64,000 bases of DNA from Alterisphingorhabdus sp051668705 (GTDB taxonomy: Bacteria > Pseudomonadota > Alphaproteobacteria > Sphingomonadales > Sphingomonadaceae): NCBI RefSeq assembly GCF_051668705.1, contig NZ_CP196351.1:2795066-2859065 (forward strand), given 5' to 3'. Position numbers and translations under genes: made by a program. Under the pieces are notes generated by a model. It saw only the letters and a program-made list of their open reading frames with translations. It was not told where the DNA came from and made no database searches. Every line of letters begins with the position of its first letter. The first letter of the stretch is position 1. This document shows, piece after piece, positions 52,490 through 62,456 of this stretch.

Positions 52490-52569
52490 CTTTTGCGAAC
52501 CCAATGCCATTTGGAGCGAATGCTACGGTTAGATTACGTTCACCGATCACTCCGACTGGACATTATAGC

Positions 52570-53593
52570 TTAGCCCTTAGGCTGATTGCGCGTTCGCCAA
52601 CGCAAAAGCCACAGACCAGCTGCTCCACCGCGGCACCGGTCCATGGCTCTATAAGAGGCAAGGCGAAAAATCTCTCCGTCCCACACCCATGAGGCAGAAC
52701 GGCCGCAATCGCCTAGCCCACGCCCTTTGGCAAGTTCCGTTAGCAATGCGTAATCATCAGAATATCCCGCGCCGGTTAGTGCATAGAGCCAATATGGCTC
52801 TGCATATTCGCGAGGTTTGACTGGCTGTTCGATTGTTGCCGGTCGCCATTTGCCATTTGCCATTTTGATCAATCACAACAATGATCACTGAACCCTGATA
52901 TGCACCGAAGAAGCATGGCACGATCCCTAATGTCGATTGCGCATCCAGCCGATAGGTTTCCACTCTGTTCGGCCTATCGCCCAGATCGCACTCGCCTAGA
53001 GATCTAATGGCAGCGATATCGGAAACGGTTAGAGAGAGCGGCGGTAAATCTGATGCTGGCGGCTTTATAATATTGGGTAGCGGCGGAGGGGGCGGAACGC
53101 TATTGGCCGGTCGCGGGCCGATTGCAACCAGCGCTGTTACGCTTCCCGCACGCTTTTGCCGGTCGTCGATCCAGCGTAAAGCGGCACTGCTGCCCGAAAC
53201 AGGCAGCAGGCCAATGACATTGCCCCCATCATCGATAACCTCTGCCTTTCGCGCCTTTGCAAGGGTTCTTAACAGCGCAAAACTGTCGCCAACTGGCGCG
53301 CCGTTTTCATCAAAACCAAAGCCGGTCATCTGGCCATCAATTTTCAATCGCACCGATTTTGGACTGCGCTGCGCTGCGTCTGCATAAGTTTCTATTTTGG
53401 GTGATGACAATGCCTGTGCATCACGCGTTACGAAAAGCTGCCATTCATTGTCTGTGGCGGAACCTCTCTCTATAACCGCACTGGCTTCACAATGAAGGCC
53501 ATTGTCACATGCGACTATCCATTCACCAAATTCTGCAGACTCCGGCACAGGTGCGATAACAAGAGTGGCAGCGGCAAGAAAAGAGGATATCAT
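52570..53593 (-). pseudogene. DUF1176 family exported protein, frameshifted by 7-bp duplication
   Basis: A signal peptide (MISSFLAAATLVIAPVPE) and a DUF1176 domain run from 53593 to about 52850 and then lose frame. The next frame (from 52872) continues as NGKWRPATIEQPVKPREYAE and ends in the usual GDCGRSASWVWDGEIFRLAS. Removing one seven-base unit at 52843-52863 restores one reading frame. The units are TCGCCAT and two TTGCCAT copies in tandem. It may be phase-variable, a recent loss, or a sequencing error. Confidence 0.83.
52843..52863. repeat. 7-bp tandem repeat inside the DUF1176 gene
   Basis: TCGCCAT is followed by two identical TTGCCAT copies. With one copy fewer, the two halves of the gene are in frame. 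Confidence 0.9.
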
Positions 53594-53705
53594 GCATTTA
53601 TCCCAATATTGGAATGACATTTCTATGAGATGACACACCGGGCATGAATATCAAATGGATAAAGCTGATGAACGGCCAAGTATAGTAACGCACAAAGGCA
53701 AAAGG

Positions 53706-54431
53706 CTAATCATCAGTCTCTGGCAGCGTGTTCAACGCGTTGATCGCAGCGCTCACACGTGCTTCAATTTCTTCACGCGGCAGACCAGCCGGTATTGGCT
53801 CCCCCACCTTATAGCGGATCACGCCAGGGCGGCGCAGAAAGCCATTTGGGGCGAGCAACTTACCGCTATCGACAGCCACTGGAACCACGGTCAAGCCAAA
53901 GGCACGATATAGCCCGGCAAAACCTGACTGTAACGGCGCGCGCTCTCCATGCGGTACCCTTGTGCCCTCTGGGAAAATCACTAAGGGGCGGCCATCGGCA
54001 ACATAGGCCTTGCCCGCCTTCATCATCAGGCGCAGCGCCTTGGCGCCCCCCTCACGATCAACAAAGATCATGCCATAGGTGCCGGCTACCTTATTCCACA
54101 GCGGAATATCCGCCAATTGACGCTTGGCAATGGTCACGGGCCGGTCATGCAGCCTGAGCACTTCAATAGTTTCAAACATGCTTTCATGCTTGATTGCATA
54201 GAGCACTGGCCCATGACGAAAATGGCCATCAACCTCTACTTTAATGCCCAATATCCAGCGCACACAATAGTAATGAAACCGGCCCCAGCCTTGCGAAAAG
54301 GCGCGTAGCCCGGGTGTCCATATATAGGCCAGAACAAAACCGCCCACGACATAGGGAATAGAACCAATATAAAAGACGATCACAAAAAGCAGTGACCGCA
54401 AAGTGGCTAATAAAGTGCGCAAAATAGCCAT
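53706..54431 (-). CDS. plsC: 1-acyl-sn-glycerol-3-phosphate acyltransferase
   Basis: 241 residues with an N-terminal membrane anchor and the acyltransferase motifs: block I IKHESMFET (HX4E in place of HX4D), block II IFVDREGGAK and block III VIFPEGTRVPHGE. It adds the second acyl chain to lysophosphatidic acid, or a similar lipid. It is the last gene of the ftsE-ftsX-ydcF-plsC operon; the gap to ydcF is 9 bp. Confidence 0.92.
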   Translation of the reverse strand: MAILRTLLATLRSLLFVIVFYIGSIPYVVGGFVLAYIWTPGLRAFSQGWGRFHYYCVRWILGIKVEVDGHFRHGPVLYAIKHESMFETIEVLRLHDRPVTIAKRQLADIPLWNKVAGTYGMIFVDREGGAKALRLMMKAGKAYVADGRPLVIFPEGTRVPHGERAPLQSGFAGLYRAFGLTVVPVAVDSGKLLAPNGFLRRPGVIRYKVGEPIPAGLPREEIEARVSAAINALNTLPETDD

Positions 54432-54440
54432 GTCAGAGCA

Positions 54441-54995
54441 TCAAATACCCGATAATGCGCCAGCCAGACGCAGCAGATATTTGTTATATTCCAGAAAGAG
54501 AGCTTTGAGCGATACATTGACCACAACCGCATCGCGATAGGTTACCACGCCTTGCGGCAGGGCGCGTTCCATCTCAAAAGCAGCGCGGCGCATATGCCAG
54601 TTAGAGGTGATGAGCCGTACCGTTTCAAACTCACCTTTCGCGACCCAGCGCGCTGTTTCCAGCGCATTGGTCCGCGTATCAACTGCCGCAAAGCCCAAAT
54701 CAATACAGCATGCAAACGCCTCTGCCTGATCCGGATATTGCGCTGCCAGTTCATCACGCTTCACCTGGCGGTCAACACCGGTAATGAGCATGGTTTGCGC
54801 GCCATCCTGCTGTAATATTTCCAACCCATGCTCAATCCGCCCGCCTTCACCGGTAAGAACGACAATAGCATCGGTTTTGCGGATATCATCAGAGCTTTGC
54901 AATGCTGTATCAAGCGGCTGAGGCAGCATTATGGAAAACCAGGCAAAGCCCAATATCCAGCACAGCATAAGAAAGGCAATTAAACGAACAATCAC
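54441..54995 (-). CDS. YdcF family (DUF218) envelope protein
   Basis: 184 residues with an N-terminal membrane span (RLIAFLMLCWILGFAWFSIML), then the DUF218 fold: DAIVVLTGEGGRIEHGLEIL, MLITGVDR, DTRTNALETARW and RLITSNWHMRRAAFEMERAL. Related SanA/ElyC proteins affect the cell envelope. The start is a GTG overlapping the ftsX stop (GTGA). Confidence 0.9.
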   Translation of the reverse strand: MIVRLIAFLMLCWILGFAWFSIMLPQPLDTALQSSDDIRKTDAIVVLTGEGGRIEHGLEILQQDGAQTMLITGVDRQVKRDELAAQYPDQAEAFACCIDLGFAAVDTRTNALETARWVAKGEFETVRLITSNWHMRRAAFEMERALPQGVVTYRDAVVVNVSLKALFLEYNKYLLRLAGALSGI

Positions 54996-55891
54996 AGGGT
55001 TTTCCGTAAGGCAATAACAACAGTAAGGCGCGCAACAATGGTCGCCAAGATTATACCCGATAGCGGAACAAGAACAAGCACAAGCAGATCCAGCCAATCC
55101 AACTGTCCTGAATTGAGAAGCCCTGCGCCAAGCCCATCAATCTGACCGGAGAGGAGATAGAGCGCCAGTGCAGCAAGGCCAGAGCCCAACAGGCTGCCAA
55201 ACAGAGCATCAAGCGCCACCCGCCGCTGAAACAGCCGCGCGACCTGTAGATCAGTCGAACCAAGCAAATGCATAACGCCGATGGTCTGCCCATGGGTGTT
55301 GAGCGCCCCGCGGACCGTCAAAACAACAATTGCCGCAGTGGCGACGCTGAGCAATATCACCAGAAACAGTGCCAGAAGCTGCAAAGACAGCAGCAAATCA
55401 AAGATCGGTTGCAGCCATTGGCCATGCGGATCAAGCCGCGCATCAGGGGACACAGCCACAATGAGCTTGCGCAATTCCTGCAGCGTCTGCGTTGTCATCG
55501 GACCAGCAATATCGACATCAATCATAGCCGGAATGGTTATCGCATCGTCCAGTATGTCCCCACCAAGCCATGGTGTAAGCAATTGCTGTAGCTCTTCATC
55601 AGATAAAGTGTCGCGCCGCGCAACTAATGGGCTGGCGTCAAGAGCTCTTTCAACCGCGGCTAATTGCTCATCACGCGCATCGCCATCACCCGCCAATATC
55701 TGTACGGTAACGCGGCCAGAAAGCTGAGCATTTATGGCACTGGCCCCGCTGCGCAGCGAAAGCCCGGCCGCCACGGCCAATATCGTTAGAAAGATCATGA
55801 TCGCGATGACCCAGGGCATGGGCCCGGCCAGCCGCGTATCGGGTATCAACCGCCTTTCCGCCCGCGATATTCCAAAAAAACCCAGCATCAA
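54992..55891 (-). CDS. ftsX: Cell division protein FtsX
   Basis: 299 residues with four spans (one near the N-terminus, three in the C-terminal half) around a periplasmic domain. The pattern of GVMHLLGSTDLQVARLFQRR and the tail LIVLVLVPLSGIILA-like hydrophobic ending is usual for FtsX. With FtsE it activates peptidoglycan hydrolases at the septum. The start overlaps the ftsE stop (ATGA). Confidence 0.93.
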   Translation of the reverse strand: MMLGFFGISRAERRLIPDTRLAGPMPWVIAIMIFLTILAVAAGLSLRSGASAINAQLSGRVTVQILAGDGDARDEQLAAVERALDASPLVARRDTLSDEELQQLLTPWLGGDILDDAITIPAMIDVDIAGPMTTQTLQELRKLIVAVSPDARLDPHGQWLQPIFDLLLSLQLLALFLVILLSVATAAIVVLTVRGALNTHGQTIGVMHLLGSTDLQVARLFQRRVALDALFGSLLGSGLAALALYLLSGQIDGLGAGLLNSGQLDWLDLLVLVLVPLSGIILATIVARLTVVIALRKTL

Positions 55892-56670
55892 CTGCCGTCC
55901 GGCCCTTGCCGAAAATAGTCACTGGCCTCCTTCGGCGGAAAGCTCGGCAAGGCATTATCAGAGTTGCGCGCTTCCGGCTTTGGCGGGTGACGCAATACGC
56001 CGGTCGGATCAGCCAGCTTACCACGGAAAAGCCGCATCATATGGGCCTCTGGAATACGCGCGAGCAAATGGACGTCATGGGTCGCGACCACCACTGTGGT
56101 GCCCAGAGCATTCATTGATTCAAACAATTTCAGCAAACGCAGCGCCATTTCAGGGTCAACATTTCCCGTTGGCTCGTCTGCAACCAATATTTCTGGGCGA
56201 GAGATAACAGCCCGCGCAATAGCAACGCGCTGCTGTTCCCCGCCTGACAAGGTTGCAGGCCGTGCACTTGCTCGGTCAGCAAGGCCGACCCAATCCAGCA
56301 TTTCACATACCGGCGCATCCAGATCCTTTTCCGACATGCCGGAAACCCGCAGTGGCAAGGCGATATTATCATAAGCCGAAAGATGTGGAACCAGTCGGAA
56401 ATCCTGAAACACAACGCCGATACGACGGCGGAAGCCGGGCATTCTATCGCGCGTTAATGTAACGGCATCAGTGCCGAACAATTTGATCAGCCCGCGACTA
56501 GGGCGCTGCGCCAAATACAACAGTTTCAGCAATGACGTCTTGCCTGCACCCGAATTGCCGGTCAAAAAGTAAAAGCTGCCCGGATAAAGCGTGAAGCTAA
56601 TATCGCTCAAAACCTCTTTACCAGTGCCATAACGCAGGCCGACATTATCGAAAGTCACAATTTCCTGCAT
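55888..56670 (-). CDS. ftsE: Cell division ATP-binding protein FtsE
   Basis: 260 residues. FYFLTGNSGAGKTSLLKLLY (Walker A), VFQDFRLVPHLSAYDN (Q-loop), LSGGEQQRVAIARA (signature) and ILVADEPTGNVDPE (Walker B) define FtsE. It powers FtsX. The protein has ~35 extra residues at the C-terminus (after HMMRLFRGKLADPTG) compared with the usual 220-230. First gene of the operon. Confidence 0.95.
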   Translation of the reverse strand: MQEIVTFDNVGLRYGTGKEVLSDISFTLYPGSFYFLTGNSGAGKTSLLKLLYLAQRPSRGLIKLFGTDAVTLTRDRMPGFRRRIGVVFQDFRLVPHLSAYDNIALPLRVSGMSEKDLDAPVCEMLDWVGLADRASARPATLSGGEQQRVAIARAVISRPEILVADEPTGNVDPEMALRLLKLFESMNALGTTVVVATHDVHLLARIPEAHMMRLFRGKLADPTGVLRHPPKPEARNSDNALPSFPPKEASDYFRQGPDGS

Positions 56671-56907
56671 GATCTTGGTAATCCGGCCTTCCCGATGGCT
56701 TTTGCAGACAGCATATCGTCATTTTCAATTCTGACGCTATCCCTACTGGCAGTTATGAGCAAGTGGCGCGAGAAATTCTTAGTGTAAAGCACACACAAAG
56801 CAGGTGTTACACATTTTTTCGTGGCAAAATAGGGCATAAGACTTGCCTCTTTTAGAGCTGGCGTGTTTAGAGCGGTCAAGGATAGTTTCACCCATGAAGT
56901 ATATCGC

Positions 56908-57768
56908 ATGATCATCAACTGCCCCGCATGTTCAACACGCTATGCCGTGCCTGACAGCGCCATTGGCGCGGGGCGAACCGTTCGTTGTGCCAAATGCGGC
57001 GAAAGCTGGTTTCAAGGGCCGATGGCCAAACCAGAAGGCAATGCGGATGAAACAGTCGCGGCCAAAGCCAGCACCAATAAGACCAGTCCTAAAAGAACCC
57101 AGCCGGAAAAAACGCCTGAGCAGCCTACCAAAGCCGTAACTGCTAAGCCAAACACCTCTTCGCCGGACACCAGCAACTCTGCACCGCCAGCATCTTTTGC
57201 AAGAGATATTGAAGCGCGGCAACGCGGTGAAATTTCGAAAGCAGCGCAAAACACGGCGGTTGCATCAGAATCAGATGTTGCTGTGGCATCAGATGATGCA
57301 CCAGACCCCTTTGCGCATGAGCCGCCTTTTAAGCCCAGACGCAATCCAGCAAAATACTGGACTGCCGCGGCAATAATATTGGCCCTTATCTTAACCGCTA
57401 TCGCTGGTGCAATCTATGTATATGGCCTGCCCAAATGGCTGCAAATGGAAGATATTGGCTTTGGCGAGACTGTACCGGGTCTAGAGATCCGGCTTCCTAT
57501 TCGTGAAGATGACAGGCGCACATTACCGGATGGCACAGAAGCCTTTAATGCATCTGGCAGTGTCGTTAATAATGGTCAGGAACGCCGCGACATACCCGAT
57601 ATGCTTATCACTTTGCGGGATGCAGAGGGTGTGGTTGTCTATAGTCGGCAAATTGCTGCGCCAGCAGAAAGCCTGGGGCCAGGAGAGACGGCACGCTTTA
57701 CCGAATTGCTGATTGATATTCCGCGTTCTGCTGAACGCGCGGAAATTGGCTGGCTTGGCGAACCATAG
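56908..57768 (+). CDS. MJ0042-type zinc-ribbon, single-span membrane protein
   Basis: 286 residues. The N-terminus MIINCPACSTRYAVPDSAIG and CAKCGESWF form an MJ0042 zinc ribbon (CxxC-x-CxxC). A Lys/Pro/Thr-rich linker, one membrane span (WTAAAIILALILTAIAGAIYV), and a periplasmic beta-rich domain like DUF3426 (LPDGTEAFNASGSVVNNG) follow. The architecture is common in alphaproteobacteria next to ftsEX. An ATG at 56863 is less likely. Confidence 0.88.
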   Translation: MIINCPACSTRYAVPDSAIGAGRTVRCAKCGESWFQGPMAKPEGNADETVAAKASTNKTSPKRTQPEKTPEQPTKAVTAKPNTSSPDTSNSAPPASFARDIEARQRGEISKAAQNTAVASESDVAVASDDAPDPFAHEPPFKPRRNPAKYWTAAAIILALILTAIAGAIYVYGLPKWLQMEDIGFGETVPGLEIRLPIREDDRRTLPDGTEAFNASGSVVNNGQERRDIPDMLITLRDAEGVVVYSRQIAAPAESLGPGETARFTELLIDIPRSAERAEIGWLGEP

Positions 57769-57806
57769 TAAAGATATTTACGCAAATATGTGCGATATAG
57801 TGGCGC

Positions 57807-58115
57807 TCAATAATGTTCTACCATCACTGGTGGGTTTTTGATATTGGCTGCCGCACGCTCAATAACCGTTCCATCGCCATAATTTGCAGGCCGTATTTGC
57901 AGGGCATTGCGCAATATTGTCTTACCATTGTTGATAGGCGCATTCTCATCAGCCTGTTGCTGCAATTGCTCTCTAACCGATTGCACACGGACAATCCGCG
58001 CCGTTGCGGTTGCTGTAACGCGTGGTGATGGTGCGGCGCGCGCAGCTTGGTCCGTCTGTGCGACGGGAAGAGCGCTGGTTGAAAGCGTCATTGCAAGAGT
58101 GAGCAATAGCTGCAC
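57807..58115 (-). CDS. Hypothetical small exported protein
   Basis: 102 residues: a signal peptide (MQLLLTLAMTLSTSALPVAQ) then a charged region with VQSVREQLQQQADENAP. Not recognised. It is convergent with the zinc-ribbon gene. Upstream lie TTAACC-type repeats at 58162-58202. I think it is real, but short. Confidence 0.6.
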   Translation of the reverse strand: MQLLLTLAMTLSTSALPVAQTDQAARAAPSPRVTATATARIVRVQSVREQLQQQADENAPINNGKTILRNALQIRPANYGDGTVIERAAANIKNPPVMVEHY

Positions 58116-58161
58116 AGCCCCAACTATGCCGCTGAGCCGAGCGTAAACCAGCGCTAAAGAC

Positions 58162-58202
58162 GGTTAATGGCATGGTTAATCAAAATCTGTTTACCATTAA
58201 CC
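58162..58202. promoter_or_regulatory. Cluster of GGTTAA/TTAACC boxes
   Basis: GGTTAATGG (58162-58170) and CCATTAACC (58194-58202) form a perfect 9-bp inverted repeat with a second GGTTAAT between them. They lie upstream of the small exported protein gene. The spacing (TTAA-N8-TTAA) does not match CtrA. The binding protein is unknown. Confidence 0.35.
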
Positions 58203-58364
58203 AATTTTTCCGCATGCGCTGACCCGAAACGGAACAGTCATGGCCAAAGCGGTAAATATAATCTCGGTGCTTGCCTAGACAAAGCGGAGTTGCTAGGGGG
58301 CTGATCCTGCCCGAAAGGGCATTCTACCGGATCAGCGAATCGTCTGATACCCCATGCAGTTTGT

Positions 58365-58453
58365 GCGGCCGTGGCGGAATTGGTAGACGCGCAGCGTTGA
58401 GGTCGCTGTGGGGTTAACACCCCGTGGAAGTTCGAGTCTTCTCGGCCGCACCA
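58365..58453 (+). tRNA. tRNA-Leu (GAG)
   Basis: An 89-nt type II tRNA: acceptor GCGGCCG/CGGCCGC, anticodon stem CAGCG/CGCTG with loop TTGAGGT (anticodon GAG), a long variable arm, GTTCGAGTC T-loop, discriminator A and encoded CCA. Confidence 0.95.
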
Positions 58454-58639
58454 TTCTTTCTTATCCTCGGCGCTGATCCCTCCGCTTTGCTGCGGGGCAC
58501 CTGTGGGCGCCCCGTCGGGCTTGCGAACTGTTTGAGTTCGAGGTCGCTCCCGTCGGGGGCACCATCCTTTCTTATCCTCGGCGCTGATCCCTCCGCTTTG
58601 CTGCGGGGCACCTGTGGGCGCCCGGTCGGGCTTGCGAAC
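58448..58639. repeat. Tandem ~111-bp repeat at the tRNA-Leu 3' end
   Basis: An 81-bp sequence starting at the tRNA CCA end (58448-58528) recurs at 58559-58639 with two differences. Between them lies a tRNA-T-arm-like piece (GAGTTCGAGG) that ends in GCACCA. No gene is present from 58454 to 58837. Confidence 0.85.
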
Positions 58640-58837
58640 CCTGTGGGTCCGATATCGCCACTTGCAGAGATCAACAATTCTTCTCAGTTTTCGCTGCTTA
58701 TTCCTCCTTTAAGCTCCGCACGAATAGCACCTTCGCCCGCTTTCATGCGATCATATGCTTGTCCTGCCTTGGGCAGTGGACTAGCATCATAAGCTCCTAT
58801 TTCTTTGAAATCCCCATATTCGGAGCGCGATGATATT

Positions 58838-60664
58838 ATGAAACTGATGACAATGTTTCTTGCCGCAGGTGCCTTGATGACCAGCGCTGTGGTGGCGCAA
58901 GTTCCTGATAATGTTGCTGATACCAAGGCTGGTGCAACCAATGGCATTGGCGGTGGAGCGCGGCCTGTTGGGGCATCATGGGCGCGCAGCCCTGTTGTAG
59001 CACCAAATGGCATGGCCGCGACAGCACATCCCTTAGCAACGCAAATCGCGCTGGACATATTAAAAGCTGGTGGCAGTGCGGTTGATGCGGCCATTGCTGC
59101 CAATGCGGCGCTTGGCCTGATGGAACCGACCGGCAATGGCATTGGCGGCGATCTGTTCGCCATCATTTATGACCCAAAAACCAATCAGCTTTATGGCATA
59201 AACGGCTCTGGGCGATCCCCTAAAGGCCAGACGCTTAAGCAGCTTAAAGACAAGCTGGGCGCAGATGCGACTTCTATTCCGCCTGTCGGGTCATTGCCTG
59301 TAACCGTGCCGGGCACTGTGGATGCTTGGTTCACCATGCATCAGCGTTTTGGCACCTTGCCAATGCGCGAAAATTTGGCGCCCACCATCGGTTATGCGCG
59401 TGATGGCCACCCTATTGCGCCTGTCATCGCCATGTATCTGGCGCGGTCTTTACGATCCTATGAAGAGCGGCAGAAACGCTATGATTTTGATTTCAGCAAT
59501 GCGCGGGCAACTTGGTTTGCCAATGGTGCGCCTGCACCGGGCAGCATGTTCCACAACCCCGATCTGGCCAATACTTTGGAACGTATCGCGCAAAATGGCC
59601 GCGATGAATTCTATAAGGGCGAAACCGCGGCAACGATGGTCGACTATCTGCGCCGACAGGGCAGCGCTTTCACGATAGAAGATTTTGCCAGCCATAAAAG
59701 CGAATGGGTTGATGTGGCCTGCGCTGCATATCGGCGTGGCTATGAATTATGCGAATTGCCGCCCAACTCACAAGGCTTTGCCGCACTGCAAATGGTCAAT
59801 ATCCTCAAAAATGTCGATCTCTCCCAGTGGGAGCGCGGCAGCCCTGAAGTTCTGCACTATATTACAGAAGCCAAAAGGCTGGCTTTTGAAGACGTTGCAC
59901 GCTTCTATGCAGACCCTGTCTTCTCCAAAGCACCGACTGAGCTATTGACCGACGCCTATGGCAAGGCACGTTTTGCGGAAATTGACCCTGAGCGCGCGAC
60001 ACCGGCATTTCGCCCCGGCGCATTTTCTGCACCCAGCCTGGAAGGACCAGGTGACACCACTTATCTGACAGTGACTGACAAAGATGGCATGATGGTCAGC
60101 CTTATCCAATCCAATTATCGCGGCATGGGTGGCGGATTGGTAGCAGATGGGCTTGGCTTTATGTTTCAGGATCGCGGCGAGCTGTTCAGCCTCGACCCGG
60201 CCCACCCCAATGCCTATGCCCCGGCCAAACGGCCATTTCATACGATCATTCCTGCATTTGTGAAAAAGGACGGCAAGCCCTTTATGACTTTGGGTCTAAT
60301 GGGTGGCGGCATGCAGCCACAGGGACATGTGCAGATCCTCGTCAATCTGGTGGATTATGGCATGAACCTGCAAGAGGCTGGCGATGCGGCCCGGCTCATG
60401 CATGATGGCGGGCGGCAGCCGACCGACCCCTTGCTCGGCAGCGCTGCTGATACAAGCACTGTTGACGACTTGGGAACACTGTTCGTTGAGCCCGGCATAT
60501 CTCAAGAGACGATCGCGAAATTACGAGCCATGGGTCATAAGGTTGTGGTGGAAAATACCGGCATACCCTTTGGCGGCTATCAGGCAATTGCCCGCACTCC
60601 CGCCGGTGATGCCTATATTGGTGCGACCGAAATGCGTAAAGATGGTCAAGCCAGCGGCTACTAG
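58838..60664 (+). CDS. ggt: Gamma-glutamyltransferase
   Basis: 608 residues: a signal peptide (cut near VVAQ), AATAHPLATQIALDILKAGG, GGDLFAIIYD and the nucleophile threonine at the start of TTYLTVTDKDG, where the precursor cuts itself into two subunits; then the GMGGGLV motif. It moves gamma-glutamyl groups from glutathione or glutamine in the periplasm. Start 58838 fits the signal peptide. Confidence 0.94.
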   Translation: MKLMTMFLAAGALMTSAVVAQVPDNVADTKAGATNGIGGGARPVGASWARSPVVAPNGMAATAHPLATQIALDILKAGGSAVDAAIAANAALGLMEPTGNGIGGDLFAIIYDPKTNQLYGINGSGRSPKGQTLKQLKDKLGADATSIPPVGSLPVTVPGTVDAWFTMHQRFGTLPMRENLAPTIGYARDGHPIAPVIAMYLARSLRSYEERQKRYDFDFSNARATWFANGAPAPGSMFHNPDLANTLERIAQNGRDEFYKGETAATMVDYLRRQGSAFTIEDFASHKSEWVDVACAAYRRGYELCELPPNSQGFAALQMVNILKNVDLSQWERGSPEVLHYITEAKRLAFEDVARFYADPVFSKAPTELLTDAYGKARFAEIDPERATPAFRPGAFSAPSLEGPGDTTYLTVTDKDGMMVSLIQSNYRGMGGGLVADGLGFMFQDRGELFSLDPAHPNAYAPAKRPFHTIIPAFVKKDGKPFMTLGLMGGGMQPQGHVQILVNLVDYGMNLQEAGDAARLMHDGGRQPTDPLLGSAADTSTVDDLGTLFVEPGISQETIAKLRAMGHKVVVENTGIPFGGYQAIARTPAGDAYIGATEMRKDGQASGY

Positions 60665-60944
60665 AGCGGCAAAGCTATCTGACCATCACCATTTACGACA
60701 TGGCGGCCTTAAGTAATGATGGCCTTAGCCAGACGCACACGCATAAAGCTGTGGACGATGCACTTGTACCGGCTAGCCATAGCCCTATATAATCAGTTCG
60801 ATAATAAAACCTTTCTAGGTTTTGGGAACAGATTATAGGCAGCAAGCGTTATGTGCGAAAAGCAGATATTGGCGGGACCAGACCTTTTTGCGCAATCGCC
60901 ATGCCATTACAGGACCGCCACATGATCGTTCATCATTATACGGC

Positions 60945-62408
60945 ATGTCATTCATGATGACTATGCGCAAATATTTACTGGTCGGCATTACAACTCTGTT
61001 CTTGACGGGCTGTATCTCACTTGCGCCTGAAGAATCTACGCCCGATATTGTCACCCAATTACCAGAACAATATGCGTCCGATCAAAATGGCGGGGCTTAC
61101 CAACCAGCGACATGGTGGAAGGCTTTTGAAGACCCAGTTCTCAACAACTTGGTCGAAGAGGCACTGAGCAAAAATCTCGACATCGCGGAATCGGTTGCCC
61201 GCCTAGAACAGGTTAGCGCTCAGGCACGTATCACCAGAGCGGCCTTGCTGCCGCGTATTGATGCAACATTGTCGGCCAGCCGCACAAGCACACCCTTAGC
61301 CGGAAGCCCCTTTGGTGATCTGGGCGGCGGGGTAATCGATCGTATAGATAATGAGGTATATTCCCCCAGTCTTGGCATAGCCTATGAGCTTGATCTGTTT
61401 GGCCGCAATCGTAATGATTTTGCCGCTGCCAATCAGGATGCCATTGCCTCTGCCTTTGATCTGCGCGCTGTTCAGCTAACAGCGGCGGCAGAAACAATTT
61501 CTGCCTATTTTGATGTGGTTGATACACGCCGCCAAATTACCCTAGCAAAGACATTGGCCGATGTGCTGAACGACCGTGCCACACGCACGGAAGAGCAGTT
61601 TCGCCGCGGATTGGTACAGAGTTTTGAACTGTTCCAGATACGCCAAGAGCTACGCGCGACACAGGCTTCTCTGCCGCAGTTGGAAAGTGCATTGGCCAGT
61701 ACGGAAAACCGTTTGGCCGTTCTGATTGGCGGCTATCCTGAACCTGTAAAGGAAAAACTGGCGCAGCCACTCACGCCCAGGCTGGTGTTTGAGGCGGTAC
61801 CTGTTGGCCTGCCTGTAAATTTGCTGACCCAGCGGCCGGATGTGGAAGCATCATGGGCGCGGTTGGAAGCGGCACGCTTTCGCATTGGCGCCCGCCGCGC
61901 AGAACGCTTCCCGCAAATCAGCCTGTCCGGCGCGCTCGGCACGCAAGGGGATTCACTCTCGGCAGCACTTGATGTTGCAGATAATTGGACCAGCTCGCTC
62001 GCCGCCAATATCGTTGCGCCAATATTCAATGCTGGCCAAATCAGCGCCAATATCCGCAGTGCCAGAGCCGTTTATGATCAACAGGCCGCCATTTATGCGC
62101 GCACCGTCATAACCGCTTATCAGGAAGTCAGCACTGCGCTTGAAGATTATGAGCAGCAGCGCCAACGCTATTTGCTGGTCACTGCGCAATTGGAAGAGGC
62201 TGAGCTGTCTCTAAATTTGCAAAAGCGCCGCTTTGCTTCCGGCGTGGGAACATATGTTTCCTATCTTGATGCACTGACAACCGTTTACCGCGTGCGTGGT
62301 GATCTCTCCACCGCTGCCCGTGCCACAGCATTGGCGCGTCTCAATGTCCATCGTTCACTTGCCGGAGACTGGGCCTTGCCCATACAGGCCGAGAGCGAGA
62401 AAGAATAG
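60945..62408 (+). CDS. RND efflux outer-membrane factor (NodT/OprM-type lipoprotein)
   Basis: About 487 residues: a lipoprotein signal (LLVGITTLFLTGC), WWKAFEDPVLNNLVEEAL and two outer-membrane efflux (OEP) repeats (ITRAALLPRIDATLSASR, FRIGARRAERFPQISLSGAL, LDALTTVYRVRGDL). It provides the trimeric exit duct. First gene of a three-gene efflux operon. Its start could be 60945, 60954, 60957 or 60963; the signal peptide fits all. Confidence 0.9.
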   Translation: MSFMMTMRKYLLVGITTLFLTGCISLAPEESTPDIVTQLPEQYASDQNGGAYQPATWWKAFEDPVLNNLVEEALSKNLDIAESVARLEQVSAQARITRAALLPRIDATLSASRTSTPLAGSPFGDLGGGVIDRIDNEVYSPSLGIAYELDLFGRNRNDFAAANQDAIASAFDLRAVQLTAAAETISAYFDVVDTRRQITLAKTLADVLNDRATRTEEQFRRGLVQSFELFQIRQELRATQASLPQLESALASTENRLAVLIGGYPEPVKEKLAQPLTPRLVFEAVPVGLPVNLLTQRPDVEASWARLEAARFRIGARRAERFPQISLSGALGTQGDSLSAALDVADNWTSSLAANIVAPIFNAGQISANIRSARAVYDQQAAIYARTVITAYQEVSTALEDYEQQRQRYLLVTAQLEEAELSLNLQKRRFASGVGTYVSYLDALTTVYRVRGDLSTAARATALARLNVHRSLAGDWALPIQAESEKE

Positions 62409-62456
62409 CAATGATGATATGCAAGACCGGCACCAATAGCCGCATGGAGAATGAAG

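Noticed and set aside
58162..58202. CtrA site in the TTAACC cluster
   Set aside because: TTAA-N8-TTAA spacing is one base too long for the CtrA consensus.
58414..58677. Minus-strand frame with a repeated RPQVPRSKAEGSAPRIRK phrase
   Set aside because: The peptide repeat comes only from the tandem DNA repeat and tRNA antisense; no start signal or family.
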